NCBI GenBank assembly: GCA_965370495.1
Contig: CBDUUV010000027.1
Coordinates: 1 to 25,876, forward strand
Reading direction: 5' to 3'
Length of the DNA: 25,876 nt
Origin: Krumholzibacterium sp965370495
GTDB taxonomy: Bacteria > Krumholzibacteriota > Krumholzibacteriia > Krumholzibacteriales > Krumholzibacteriaceae
Part shown: piece by piece, positions 15,341 to 23,766 of the stretch
Numbering within the stretch: the stretch's first letter is position 1
How the letters are laid out: every line of letters starts with the position of its first letter
The notes under the pieces: model-generated
Databases searched by the model: none
Seen by the model: the letters and a program-made list of their open reading frames with translations, nothing else
What the model was told of the DNA's origin: nothing
Program-made: the position numbers and the translations under genes

Positions 15341-17359
15341 CTATCTTGTATCATTCAAGACAGTCACTCCACCCCAACCTGTACCGGCCCAGATACGTCC
15401 CATCTCATCTTCACAGATACTGAGAACATGGTCACCGGAAATACCGTTCGCAGTTTTCAGATTGATCCATTTGCCGCTTCTTCTAATAAATAACCCCTCA
15501 CCTGCTGTTCCCAGCCATAGTTCTCCCCGGCGTGAGCCCAGTATGGACAGCGGAACAATCATTTTGCCGGTATACGGAATATCTATAACCTGCCATCCGT
15601 TCTCTGAGTATTTGAATATACCATCCGATCTGCAGAACAGGCAGTTTCCAGACGCATCGATCCCAATGCATAACCCCTTTGAAGACAAGACACCTGATTG
15701 CGGTTCCTTTCCTTCGCCGACAAAACGTATCGATGGATCGAGCTGTAACAGAGATCCCTGTTTATCCCCCACAGAACGCTTTCTCCTCTGGTAAGACAAC
15801 TTGATTGATTCCCATTTATCGGAAACGAACCTTGCAATCCTGCCTGATTCCGAAAGGATCCAGGGAATGCCTTCTCCGTCCGTTACCAGACCGATGATTC
15901 TGTTGGATGGAAGACCGTTTCTCTCGGAATAATGGGTCCATCCATCCAGGGAAAGCTTCAGGATACCGCTATTGAAAGTACCGAACCAGAGGTCGCCTCC
16001 GCTGCCTGTGGAAACCCACGTAAAATGGTTGGCAGGGAGACCGAGCCTGCGGTCGAATACCTGCCACGCGCCTCCATTGAAGCGGAGTATTCCGAACCTT
16101 GTGGAGACCCATAGTACTCCAGAGTGATCATTGGCAAACCCGGTCAGGGCCCCCTTGTACCATGAATCAGGCAACGGGATATTTACAAAATCTTCCCGGT
16201 AACGAAAGATCTCAGACCCGGAGTTGAACCACATAACACCATTGAACTCTTTCACGAGAGATACTCTGGAGATTGGAAAAGCCTGCGGGATCTCGATTAC
16301 TTTAACAGAACCCATGGAAAGAATCAGCAATCTTCCCTCATCCGTTCCGAGATAACAGATTCCATCAACATCGTATCTGATCGACAAAAAATTATATCCC
16401 GCAAACGAGTAGCCAGCAATGCGCAGGGGGACCCAGCCTGAACCATCGTACATACTGATCCCTGATCTTCCCGCGGCCCAGACCCTTCCTGTCGGATCGA
16501 GGCTGAAAGCATTGATCTCGAGGCCGGGCAGCCCCTGTCTTCGACCGTATTTTCTCACTCTCCCGAGGTTTAACCTTACGATTCCCTGCCGCGCAACAGC
16601 AAGAAAGAGGTTTCCTTCCTCATCAAGGATCATTTCATCTATCTGGCCAATCGGAATCTTGTATCCATATCGCATCGATCGCCAGCTGAAACTATCCGCC
16701 ATGCACAGACCACTTGCAGTACCAAAATATATTTCGCTGTTACTCTTCTCGATAAGAACCATAACCCTGTCGTCCAGAAGCGAATCGGCCCTGCTGAGAA
16801 TGGTCAGAGAATCAGATTCAAGGTAGCCGCACCCATTGCCGTATGTCATCACCCACATCTTGTTGCCACCATCGTGAATCCCGGTGACAAGCTCGAAAAA
16901 ACCATAATCGCCCGAAAGGTAGTGGAACCATCTTCCACTCCTTCTGATACTTACACCCTTATCACCACCAACCCACAGAGTTCCCGAATCATCGAATTCC
17001 AGAGAGGTAATGGAGCCGACTGCCGGGCCGCTAACACTGAATACCGAATCGAGTGAAGTGCAATATGCGTACAGCCCCCCTTCGGTTCCGATCCAGAGTG
17101 TATCCCCGTCACAGAGCAGGGCTTTCAATAGTTTTGCGGAATTGTATGTGCTGAGAGCCTCCGGGGGAAACACATGCGTACTCCTGCCTGCATTTGACAG
17201 GTGTATGACCCTGCCTGCTTCGATCCAGCCGGCCGTTCCAGTTTCGTCACGTATGTTATCGTATTCGAGTGCCGATAAAGGACATATACAGGTAACAAAA
17301 AAAATAAAAAGAATGCTCGACAGAAAGGCTGTTCTTCCCGGTATCTTTGTTACAGGCAT
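15341..17359 (-). CDS. Secreted beta-propeller protein with about 14 two-component-regulator-type repeats
   Basis: A 672-residue exported protein with a signal peptide (hydrophobic LSSILFIFFVTCICPLSA). The rest is a chain of repeats of the Reg_prop type with core G-x-LW-x-GT-x-x-G-[LI], for example DTLWIGTEGGLY, GTLWVGGDKGVS, GRVWAAGRSGIS, GVLWVSTRFGIL, GDLWFGTFNSGI, GELWLGTAGEGL and GRIWAGTGWGGV. I count about 14, which fits two seven-bladed propellers, the sensor layout of hybrid two-component receptors. There is no Y_Y_Y domain, second membrane span, kinase or receiver, so it is either a standalone ligand-binding protein or a partner of a separate kinase. It is 141 nt downstream of the M61-like gene on the same strand. 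The ribosome-binding site is weak (AGGGA). Confidence 0.85.
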   Translation of the reverse strand: MPVTKIPGRTAFLSSILFIFFVTCICPLSALEYDNIRDETGTAGWIEAGRVIHLSNAGRSTHVFPPEALSTYNSAKLLKALLCDGDTLWIGTEGGLYAYCTSLDSVFSVSGPAVGSITSLEFDDSGTLWVGGDKGVSIRRSGRWFHYLSGDYGFFELVTGIHDGGNKMWVMTYGNGCGYLESDSLTILSRADSLLDDRVMVLIEKSNSEIYFGTASGLCMADSFSWRSMRYGYKIPIGQIDEMILDEEGNLFLAVARQGIVRLNLGRVRKYGRRQGLPGLEINAFSLDPTGRVWAAGRSGISMYDGSGWVPLRIAGYSFAGYNFLSIRYDVDGICYLGTDEGRLLILSMGSVKVIEIPQAFPISRVSLVKEFNGVMWFNSGSEIFRYREDFVNIPLPDSWYKGALTGFANDHSGVLWVSTRFGILRFNGGAWQVFDRRLGLPANHFTWVSTGSGGDLWFGTFNSGILKLSLDGWTHYSERNGLPSNRIIGLVTDGEGIPWILSESGRIARFVSDKWESIKLSYQRRKRSVGDKQGSLLQLDPSIRFVGEGKEPQSGVLSSKGLCIGIDASGNCLFCRSDGIFKYSENGWQVIDIPYTGKMIVPLSILGSRRGELWLGTAGEGLFIRRSGKWINLKTANGISGDHVLSICEDEMGRIWAGTGWGGVTVLNDTR

Positions 17360-17500
17360 TTGGTATCCCTGCTTTCCTGGAATCAGGCAGCTTCATACTG
17401 ACCAGGTATCCGCCTGATATAAGTGTGCCACGGATCATACAGATTCTCCAGCGGAAAACAATGTAGTACAGAACACGGATTAAATCAAGAAGATACCGAT

Positions 17501-18955
17501 TCATCCGCCCTGACCAGCACGGCGGGCCGGACAACAGGCGTCCAGAACAACTTGCTGCTCGGAGGTACACTCACCGGCAAGAATGGATGTGCCCCGCGTG
17601 TGGACAAGATCGGCAAGAAAATCTTTAAGGTCACACCCTGTAAACGCGAGTATCGACTCGATCAGAAATGTTTCATCGATCTCTACGCCGCCAGGGTGTT
17701 GCTTATAGATGCCCCGGAGCACATCAATGAGACCGGCACTGCCGTTCGAGAGGTCTCTTATCCGCAAATCCAGAGCCTCAGCCGCGAGAAAACCTCCATC
17801 GTACAGCATATTTACCATATCCTTATCGGAAAGGTCATTGTTACCCGCCATCCCGATTGCAACAGTTTCCAGGTATGGATTTTCGAGGTATCGGTTCTTT
17901 ATTGTATCACGTTTCCTTGCGTACTGGCCGCGGCTTATGATGTTTGTCCGGAGAAGTACCACATATGAATAATATACCGTGGCTCCCTCGGTGAACCACA
18001 TGAACGCATCAGAAACCGGTCTGATGACTTCACCGTTCCAGTTATGAAAAAACTCATGAGCGATGATAGCCATGGGAGTATCATAGAGTTGGCTTCTGTC
18101 CATCCTTCTGTCGAGAAGCAGCAAAATACTGTTCCCGAAATGCACACCGTAGAAATCAAAACCCTTGCTTCCCCTGACCGGGTTCTCGTCGCAGACAAAC
18201 AGGTATCTCTGCCTGGGAGCTGATCCGAACATCTCGATCTCGCTTGATACAACACTCCGGACGACCTCGAGTAATTCCTCATCCTGAAATGACCATGGCC
18301 CGGCTATGGCCAGGGTTAGATCGATACCGGCAAGATCGGCGCATAGGTACCTGAAATCACCGGCGACAGCCAGTGCGCATGCAAGATCGTTCACATCAGG
18401 CACTATAAATCTCCTGCCTGTACCTGGTTGAGTGGACTGCAGCCGCACATGAGGATATATCGGGATATCGACAACAACACCGGTTGAAATCTCATCGGTC
18501 GGGATCAGGAAAAGATCCCTTCCCATCAATCTGTACCTGTCCCTGTAAAGTACACTGAGCATACCGCGTACTTCGGGTGAATACCTGTCCTCAATTGTCA
18601 GCACGATATCATATGAGAATCTCATATCCTGTCTGTTATTTTTTATAATCCAGGTATTTTCCCGTCTCCTCACCCCGAGCTTCGTACCATCATCGCTATG
18701 AGCGACAAACCCTATCGGTTCCAGTTTTTCCCCGATACCCGGTGGCGGGAGGGCCAATCGTACCCGGGTGGAGGTCACTCCTTGCAGAATACCGGTTACG
18801 GTGAGGATATTCAGGTCCCTGTCCTTCATTTCAACTTTGTAACGAAGAAAGGATGTATGGCCTGCATCGTTTCCACCGGTAACAGCACTTGCTGTTATTA
18901 CAGCGGGAATTAATACGGCAAACAGCCGTAATCTTATGTTACGCGCTCGTTTCAT
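17501..18955 (-). CDS. M61-like (glycyl aminopeptidase family) metallopeptidase, no PDZ domain
   Basis: Exported zinc peptidase of the gluzincin clan. The ATG at 18955 gives a Sec signal peptide (MKRARNIRLRLFAVLIPAV), then a beta-rich N-terminal domain, then the catalytic domain with HEFFHNWNGEVIRP (HExxH zinc ligands and base) and WFTEGATVYYSYVVLLR (Glu third ligand). This spacing and the NWN and EGxTxYY context match M61 proteins. M61 members normally end with a PDZ domain; here the protein stops about 30 residues after the helical part of the catalytic domain, with a Cys pair in the tail. The frame is open upstream to a TTG at 19006 but that would bury the signal peptide. No Shine-Dalgarno is visible at 18955. 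It is divergent from the sirtuin gene. Confidence 0.85.
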   Translation of the reverse strand: MKRARNIRLRLFAVLIPAVITASAVTGGNDAGHTSFLRYKVEMKDRDLNILTVTGILQGVTSTRVRLALPPPGIGEKLEPIGFVAHSDDGTKLGVRRRENTWIIKNNRQDMRFSYDIVLTIEDRYSPEVRGMLSVLYRDRYRLMGRDLFLIPTDEISTGVVVDIPIYPHVRLQSTQPGTGRRFIVPDVNDLACALAVAGDFRYLCADLAGIDLTLAIAGPWSFQDEELLEVVRSVVSSEIEMFGSAPRQRYLFVCDENPVRGSKGFDFYGVHFGNSILLLLDRRMDRSQLYDTPMAIIAHEFFHNWNGEVIRPVSDAFMWFTEGATVYYSYVVLLRTNIISRGQYARKRDTIKNRYLENPYLETVAIGMAGNNDLSDKDMVNMLYDGGFLAAEALDLRIRDLSNGSAGLIDVLRGIYKQHPGGVEIDETFLIESILAFTGCDLKDFLADLVHTRGTSILAGECTSEQQVVLDACCPARRAGQGG

Positions 18956-18973
18956 CAGGTTGTTAATATGCAA

Positions 18974-19002
18974 GTCATATTCCAAACGACGAGTCGTAAC
19001 AA
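18974..19002 (-). promoter_or_regulatory. Candidate promoter of the M61-like gene with a dyad in its spacer
   Basis: Minus strand: TTGTTA (18997-19002), 17 nt, TATGAC (18974-18979). An inverted repeat ACGAC-GA-GTCGT (18986-18997) lies almost wholly within the spacer, a place where a bound repressor or MerR-like regulator would act. Both boxes are imperfect, so this is a weak call. Confidence 0.35.
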
Positions 19003-19008
19003 ACAAAG

Positions 19009-19038
19009 TTGACCATCAGAGGTTTCCCGGTATATGAT
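19009..19038 (+). promoter_or_regulatory. Candidate promoter of the sirtuin gene overlapping its first ATGs
   Basis: TTGACC (19009-19014), 18 nt, TATGAT (19033-19038). The -10 box includes the first ATG at 19034. Predicted transcription would begin near 19045, right at the third in-frame ATG (19046), giving a leaderless mRNA. If translation starts at 19034, the promoter must be further upstream. Confidence 0.35.
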
Positions 19039-19792
19039 GACATCCATGATAGAGAAGATCAAAGTAGCCGCGGCCCGTATTGCGCGAGCGGAAAAGACAA
19101 TCGCTTCGACAGGAGCCGGTATATCAAAGGAAAGCGGAATCCCTACCTTCAGGGACTCAGACGGCTTGTGGAACGGGTACCGACCTGAACAGCTCGCTAC
19201 AAGAGACGGGTTTCTCTCCGATCCGGGACTTGTCTGGAGATGGTACAGAGACAGGCTTCTCACAGCCAGGGATCATCAGCCCAACCCGGGTCACTACGCC
19301 CTGGCAAAACTTGAGGAGATCCTGCCCTGGTTTCTCCTTATTACCCAGAACGTCGACAACCTCCACAGGCGCGCTGGCAGCCGGGAACTCGTCGAACTCC
19401 ACGGGAACATCGAACGGTTCAGGTGCCTTGATCATTCACACTACTGTGACTGGAACCCGGCATGGGGCGATCAGCCTCCTGCATGCCACTGCGGATCGAT
19501 GATCAGGCCTGATGTCGTATGGTTTGGTGAGCCGTTACCACAGATCGAGCTGGAAGCGGCATTCGGCGAATCCGCCAGATGCGATGTCTTTATGGTGATC
19601 GGAACATCTGGCCTGGTACAACCTGCCGCGCAGCTGCCTGCCAACGCAAAAAACGCCGGGGCCTTCCTCATAGAGGTAAATGTGCGCGAATCAGCGATCA
19701 CGCCGATCGTCGATCTCTTCATTGAAGGCAAATCGGGGGAAGAACTGCCAAGGATCGTTGAAGAGGTAGAAAAACTCCTGGTCGGCAAGTAA
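19034..19792 (+). CDS. Class III sirtuin, NAD-dependent protein deacylase (CobB/SIRT5-like)
   Basis: Removes acyl groups from lysine using NAD, releasing nicotinamide and O-acyl-ADP-ribose. It has 252 residues. The NAD-binding segments are STGAGISKESGIPTFRD, TQNVDNLH, the catalytic His in ELHGN, and GTSGLVQPAA. Zinc ligands lie in FRCLDHSHYC and ACHCGSMIRPDVVWFGE, an arrangement like E. coli CobB. The pair Tyr-x-x-Arg in WRWYRDRLL is the class III signature that binds succinyl or malonyl lysine, so desuccinylase/demalonylase activity is likely besides deacetylation. Three in-frame ATGs (19034, 19037, 19046) are possible starts. It is the only plus-strand gene in the first 24 kb, and its 3' end converges on the Wzz-like gene with 19 nt between. 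Confidence 0.93.
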   Translation: MMTSMIEKIKVAAARIARAEKTIASTGAGISKESGIPTFRDSDGLWNGYRPEQLATRDGFLSDPGLVWRWYRDRLLTARDHQPNPGHYALAKLEEILPWFLLITQNVDNLHRRAGSRELVELHGNIERFRCLDHSHYCDWNPAWGDQPPACHCGSMIRPDVVWFGEPLPQIELEAAFGESARCDVFMVIGTSGLVQPAAQLPANAKNAGAFLIEVNVRESAITPIVDLFIEGKSGEELPRIVEEVEKLLVGK

Positions 19793-19798
19793 AATTCG

Positions 19799-19818
19799 TA
19801 TATCGTATATCCTATATC
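19799..19818. repeat. Three tandem TATATC units between convergent stops
   Basis: TATATC occurs three times at 7-nt steps (19799, 19806, 19813), filling the gap between the sirtuin stop and the Wzz-like stop and overlapping the latter. No GC-rich stem is present, so I see no intrinsic terminator for either convergent gene here. Confidence 0.5.
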
Positions 19819-20990
19819 CTTAAGCGTCTGCGCAAAGAAACAATATCATTCCTGACAAGTTCCACGACGTCCCGGAATGCCTTTTCCTCCTCAACATCCC
19901 GTTCACGCATACTTACCCATCCCCACCAGGCGAACATGATAGATCCCCATAGCCAGCCTGCCAAAGCAACAAATACTACTATCGCCCAGGAAGGTAATCC
20001 AGCCGGTTTCTCGGGGATATTCGGAAAGTCGACGATCTGGATCGTGGGAGTATTTCTCGCCCGGTCGATACCACTCTCTTCGTAGCGTTCCACGAGGAAT
20101 AAATATACCTTTTCGTTGACCTGCATATCTCTCTGCAGTGCAGCATACCTCTGGTACAACCGCGGCATATCTGCGAGAGGAAAGAAAACAGTCGCTGTGG
20201 AATCATCCACCATAAGTTTCTCGAGCTGGCATGAAAGATTGCTGAATTCCATTTCCTTCCTCTGCAGATCAATGGCACTATCGGTAGAAAACTCCCTGAG
20301 CAGATCGAGTTCTATCTCGGCCAGCACTGATCTTATCTTCAGTGTCGTAGCCACATCGATCGCTCCACGGATCTGCTCCTCAAAATCCACGATCCCATGA
20401 TCCGTCTGGAAAAGCACCAACTCGTTTCCGGAAGCCTCCAGCAACCCACGGTATTTCTCTATCTGGCCACTGACAAAGTTCATCGTATTCTCAGCCCTGG
20501 TAAACAGGAGATGGTGATTAAGTGAATCGAGTTCCGCAATACACGCGATAACGATCCGCTGCGCCATTTCGGGATCCTTGTCCTTGATCCTGAGAGATAT
20601 CATCCCGGTGGCAGACACGGATATCGATGTATTGGACCTGAATTGCTTTATCGCTTGATCCATCGAATCGGTTTTGTACCGCTCCTTCAGATCCAGCGAC
20701 ATAATAATCATCTCCGCCAGTCTCCGGCTCTCCAGGATATCAACAAGCACTGCGGCATTTGTTGTTCCGGCCGCCATTGGCACGATCATCGAGGGAAGAT
20801 TGAGTTGAGCCGTCCACGCGCTGAGCAGCCCCTCCGCACCTTCTTTGAGAGGAGGCATGAGCAGAGTTTCAGATCTGTACTGGGCATCAGCGACAAACAG
20901 GTATACGAGAGTGATAACGGCCAACAGGATTCCAATACTACCGATCACTTTTCTTTTCTGCAGTACAAAATGAAGTATTCTGAAATTCAC
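19812..20990 (-). CDS. Wzz/chain-length-determinant family protein (polysaccharide co-polymerase)
   Basis: Inner-membrane protein with two spans flanking a large periplasmic helical domain. TM1 is near VIGSIGILLAVITLVYLFVA; the central region has long helices (about residues 120-300, heptad-like, with LLEASGNELVLFQTDHGIVD). The conserved Pro-rich segment TPTIQIVDFPNIPEKPAGLP directly precedes TM2 (AIVVFVALAGWLWGSIMFAW), followed by a short basic cytosolic tail. This matches Wzz/GumC-type proteins that set polymer length; no tyrosine-kinase domain is fused. I choose the GTG at 20990 (GGGAG six bases upstream); the frame is open to a GTG at 21020 without a ribosome-binding site. It is the last gene of a tyrS-led series and about 5 kb from the flippase cluster that it may serve. 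Confidence 0.85.
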   Translation of the reverse strand: MNFRILHFVLQKRKVIGSIGILLAVITLVYLFVADAQYRSETLLMPPLKEGAEGLLSAWTAQLNLPSMIVPMAAGTTNAAVLVDILESRRLAEMIIMSLDLKERYKTDSMDQAIKQFRSNTSISVSATGMISLRIKDKDPEMAQRIVIACIAELDSLNHHLLFTRAENTMNFVSGQIEKYRGLLEASGNELVLFQTDHGIVDFEEQIRGAIDVATTLKIRSVLAEIELDLLREFSTDSAIDLQRKEMEFSNLSCQLEKLMVDDSTATVFFPLADMPRLYQRYAALQRDMQVNEKVYLFLVERYEESGIDRARNTPTIQIVDFPNIPEKPAGLPSWAIVVFVALAGWLWGSIMFAWWGWVSMRERDVEEEKAFRDVVELVRNDIVSLRRRLRI

Positions 20991-21069
20991 CAATCTCTCC
21001 CGGGTCGATTGTCCAGACACGCGTGACGATAAAGATACGCATCAACAGCCTGATGTCATAATACTCTTT

Positions 21070-22077
21070 TTACAAATCGTCCTTATTTCTACTTCTCTTT
21101 ATACAGAACGTAATCAATATCCCCTGGGGATATTCTGCCGAACTGTACCCGGTATTGAGTTTTTCGAATACGACCTGATAATCTATACCAAGTTGAAACT
21201 GAAAATCATACGTTCTGAAGGCGGCAAAGCCCGTACCGACAGAAAATAAAAACCCCGCGCCACTGTCAGAGCTGGCGCCCTCCGGGCCTGTTTCCCTGAT
21301 TCGTGTCCAGGTTATTCCCAGCCCGGCGCTGATAAAAGGCGAGAAATCACCGCGATTTGCATACCTTCCTGCCTTTGCCTCGAAAAGAGTGATTCCGAAA
21401 GCCCGGCTTTCATATTTCCCGGAGCGCTTACCCCAGTGCACTCCTGATTTACCCGCAAGGAAATAATCCCGCATATCGTGTTGAACCGCCAGATCTATTA
21501 CAGTCATTCTGTCTACTCCGGCCATCGTTCCGCCGGTCGGCCACAGGAATCCTACCCGCAGCCCTCCTGAACTGAATGCCTTTCTTCTCCTGGAATCGGT
21601 ATATTCACTCTCCGTGATCAATCCTACCTCGGCAGTCTCTTCCATTTCTCTGCCGGAAGTGACAGCTATCGCAAGACGCCTCAGGACAACATCGAGGTCT
21701 TCTTCACTCAATGAAGTCGCGTCGACATTGACGATTGCCTCATTCCTTCCAACATCGACCAGCCTGACTCCAACGATTATCTTTGAGCCCAGCCTGGTCA
21801 GATTACCAGTGACGGCCTTACTGATACGGGCCTGTCGAGCATACGCGGACGCGCAGTCCACATCATAGCATTCAACATCTCCAACAACTTCAAAAGCACT
21901 TACCGCCCGGTACTTTCCCTCCCCATCAATAGCCTGGTTGAACAGAACCGTCACAGCATCTATAAGATCTTCCCCAACACCCGTTCCCTTGAAACGAAAA
22001 ACAAGGAGTTTTTCAGCGCCTGATACAGAAGAAGCCAGTACCAGGATCATTATCAGGGCAATAAGCAATCTCCTCAT
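21070..22077 (-). CDS. Envelope protein: TolB-N/FlgO-like N-terminal domain plus possible outer-membrane barrel
   Basis: A 335-residue exported protein of uncertain function. The signal peptide (MRRLLIALIMILVLASSVSG) precedes an alpha/beta domain resembling the TolB N-terminal/FlgO/LpoB group, with KLLVFRFKGTGVGEDLID, a Cys pair CYDVDC (70, 75), AVTGNLTRLGSKIIVGVRLVD. After a linker at about residue 165, the C-terminal part alternates short polar and aromatic/Gly strands (for example FSPFISAGLGITWTRI, FLFSVGTGFAAFRTYDFQFQ) and may form a small barrel. Start ATG has AAGGA 8 nt upstream. It is 20 nt after the AhpD-like gene and about 80 nt before the Wzz-like gene, so a role in envelope polymer assembly is possible but unproven. 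Confidence 0.65.
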   Translation of the reverse strand: MRRLLIALIMILVLASSVSGAEKLLVFRFKGTGVGEDLIDAVTVLFNQAIDGEGKYRAVSAFEVVGDVECYDVDCASAYARQARISKAVTGNLTRLGSKIIVGVRLVDVGRNEAIVNVDATSLSEEDLDVVLRRLAIAVTSGREMEETAEVGLITESEYTDSRRRKAFSSGGLRVGFLWPTGGTMAGVDRMTVIDLAVQHDMRDYFLAGKSGVHWGKRSGKYESRAFGITLFEAKAGRYANRGDFSPFISAGLGITWTRIRETGPEGASSDSGAGFLFSVGTGFAAFRTYDFQFQLGIDYQVVFEKLNTGYSSAEYPQGILITFCIKRSRNKDDL

Positions 22078-22097
22078 AAGATTATCCTTACTCGAAC

Positions 22098-22442
22098 TTA
22101 ATCGAAAAGAGCTTCCAGCCTGTCCGCGGCTATCCTGAGATGTGGAATGACGATCGATCCACCCACGATAAGGGCAACGTTGAAAGCCTCATAGAATTCT
22201 TCCCTGGTAACACCTTCATCGAAACACCTGGCGATATGATAGGCAATGCAATCGTTGCAGCGCAATACCATCGAGCTTGTCAACCCCATCAGTTCCTTTG
22301 TTTTTGCCGGCAACGCTCCCTCGTGATAAGCCTGCTCGTCCAGGGCAAAGAACCTTTTTATTCCCAGGTGACCGCTCGCGAAGATGACCTCGTTAAGGCG
22401 GGATCTCTCATTCTCGAATTCTTTTTTCCATTTATCCGACAT
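22098..22442 (-). CDS. Carboxymuconolactone decarboxylase/AhpD-like protein
   Basis: A 114-residue all-helical protein with the AhpD-like motif RCNDCIAYH (Cys62, Cys65, His69) and the flanking TKELMGLTSSMVL and GVTREEFYEAFNVALIVGG, which match the family. CxxCxxxH members reduce peroxide-linked thiols (alkylhydroperoxidase) or act as disulfide carriers; true decarboxylases lack the two Cys, so a redox role is favoured. ATG has AGGAGG 10 nt upstream. It lies 94 nt after tyrS and 20 nt before the TolB-like gene. Confidence 0.88.
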   Translation of the reverse strand: MSDKWKKEFENERSRLNEVIFASGHLGIKRFFALDEQAYHEGALPAKTKELMGLTSSMVLRCNDCIAYHIARCFDEGVTREEFYEAFNVALIVGGSIVIPHLRIAADRLEALFD

Positions 22443-22536
22443 GCGAAAGATGCCTCCTTACCAGGTTATCAATACGTCCTCAACCTGCGCGGCGCCTTAT
22501 ACACCCTTATGCAACGAACCATTTCTGACAAAACCC

Positions 22537-23766
22537 TTATTCCACAAGATCTATTCTGAGATATTTTTTCTTGCCGGCGCGAAGAAGAAGACATTCTCCT
22601 TCAAATTCCGATAAAGTAACCTTTTCATCGAACGCATTGAGGCGGCGACCGTTGACATAAGCACCTCCCTGCTGGACAAGGCGCCTGGCCTCACCGCGCG
22701 ATTTGACGATACCGGAGTCTGCAAAAAGGATGAAGGCGGGAAGCCCTTCTACGAACCTGGAACGTTCGATCCCGACCCTGGGTATGGAATCAGAGTCACC
22801 GGCGATATCCCCGCAGAACAGGGCTTTTGCAGCGGCACGAGCCTTGCCTGCTTCCTCCCGTCCATGCAGGAGATTTGTCGTCTCCCATGCCAGGGTCTCC
22901 TTGGCCTGGCGAAGATCAGCGCCTTTCAGGGCACCAAGTCGATCGACCTCCTCCATCGGCAGAAAGGTAAAAAGCGCCAGGAATTTCCTTACGTCCCGGT
23001 CATCCGTATTGATCCAGTACTGGTAATAGTCATACGGCGTTGTCTTTTTACTGTCGAGCCAGATCGCCCCCTTCTCGGTCTTTCCCATTTTTGAGCCGGT
23101 CGCAGTCGTCAGAAGCGGAAAAGTGAGCGCTTCAGCGTCTCCGCCGCAGACTCTCCTGATGAGGTCTGTTCCAGCAAGGATATTGCCCCACTGATCGTTG
23201 CCACCCATCTGGAGTTTGCAATCATAATTCTGATACAGATAGAGAAAATCATACGCCTGCAGAAGCATATAGTTGAATTCGATAAAGTTCAGGCCTGTCT
23301 CGAGACGCATTCGGTACGATTCGGCTGAGAGCATCTTGTTGACGCTGAAATGCCTTCCGATATCGCGCAGAAACTCAATATAATTGAGCGGCCTGAGCCA
23401 TTCCGCGTTGTTCAGCATCATGGCCCTGGACTCGGAAAATTCGATAAATTTCGCGAATTGTTTTTTCAGTCCGGTCGAATTGGCGTCTATCTGTTCGATA
23501 GTGATCAACCTGCGAAGTTCAGTCTTCCCGCTTGGGTCTCCGATCATCGACGTTCCCCCACCCATCAGAGGTATAACCCTGTGGCCAAGCCGCTGCAGAT
23601 GAGCCAGAGCCATGATCGGCACAAGGCTCCCGCAATGAAAGCTGTCGGATGTCGGATCGAACCCGATATAACATGTGACCGGCCTGGAAAGGAGTTTTCG
23701 TACCCTCTCTTCATCGGTACACTGTTCGAAGAATCCCCGCTCCTTGAAAAGATCTAAAGCATTCAT
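22537..23766 (-). CDS. tyrS: Tyrosyl-tRNA synthetase
   Basis: Class I aminoacyl-tRNA synthetase that charges tRNA-Tyr. It has 409 residues, within the bacterial range. The N-terminal catalytic domain has CYIGFDPTSDSFHCGSLVP (HIGH-type motif), GGGTSMIGDPSGK, the tyrosine pocket LLQAYDFLYLYQNYDCKLQM with GGNDQWGN, and the KMSKS-type loop GSKMGKTEKGAIWL. The C-terminal S4-like RNA-binding domain contains KSRGEARRLVQQGGAYVNG. Start ATG has GGGAG about 9 nt upstream. The 5' region has two matching TATAAT boxes in a direct repeat and no T-box signature. It leads the series tyrS, AhpD-like, TolB-like, Wzz-like. Confidence 0.97.
   Translation of the reverse strand: MNALDLFKERGFFEQCTDEERVRKLLSRPVTCYIGFDPTSDSFHCGSLVPIMALAHLQRLGHRVIPLMGGGTSMIGDPSGKTELRRLITIEQIDANSTGLKKQFAKFIEFSESRAMMLNNAEWLRPLNYIEFLRDIGRHFSVNKMLSAESYRMRLETGLNFIEFNYMLLQAYDFLYLYQNYDCKLQMGGNDQWGNILAGTDLIRRVCGGDAEALTFPLLTTATGSKMGKTEKGAIWLDSKKTTPYDYYQYWINTDDRDVRKFLALFTFLPMEEVDRLGALKGADLRQAKETLAWETTNLLHGREEAGKARAAAKALFCGDIAGDSDSIPRVGIERSRFVEGLPAFILFADSGIVKSRGEARRLVQQGGAYVNGRRLNAFDEKVTLSEFEGECLLLRAGKKKYLRIDLVE

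Noticed and set aside
17256..17503. Small minus-strand frame starting in an ATGA overlap with the M61-like stop
   Set aside because: Good coupling position, but it runs into the propeller gene in another frame and has no recognisable features. A real gene would have to overlap the propeller start by about 100 nt.
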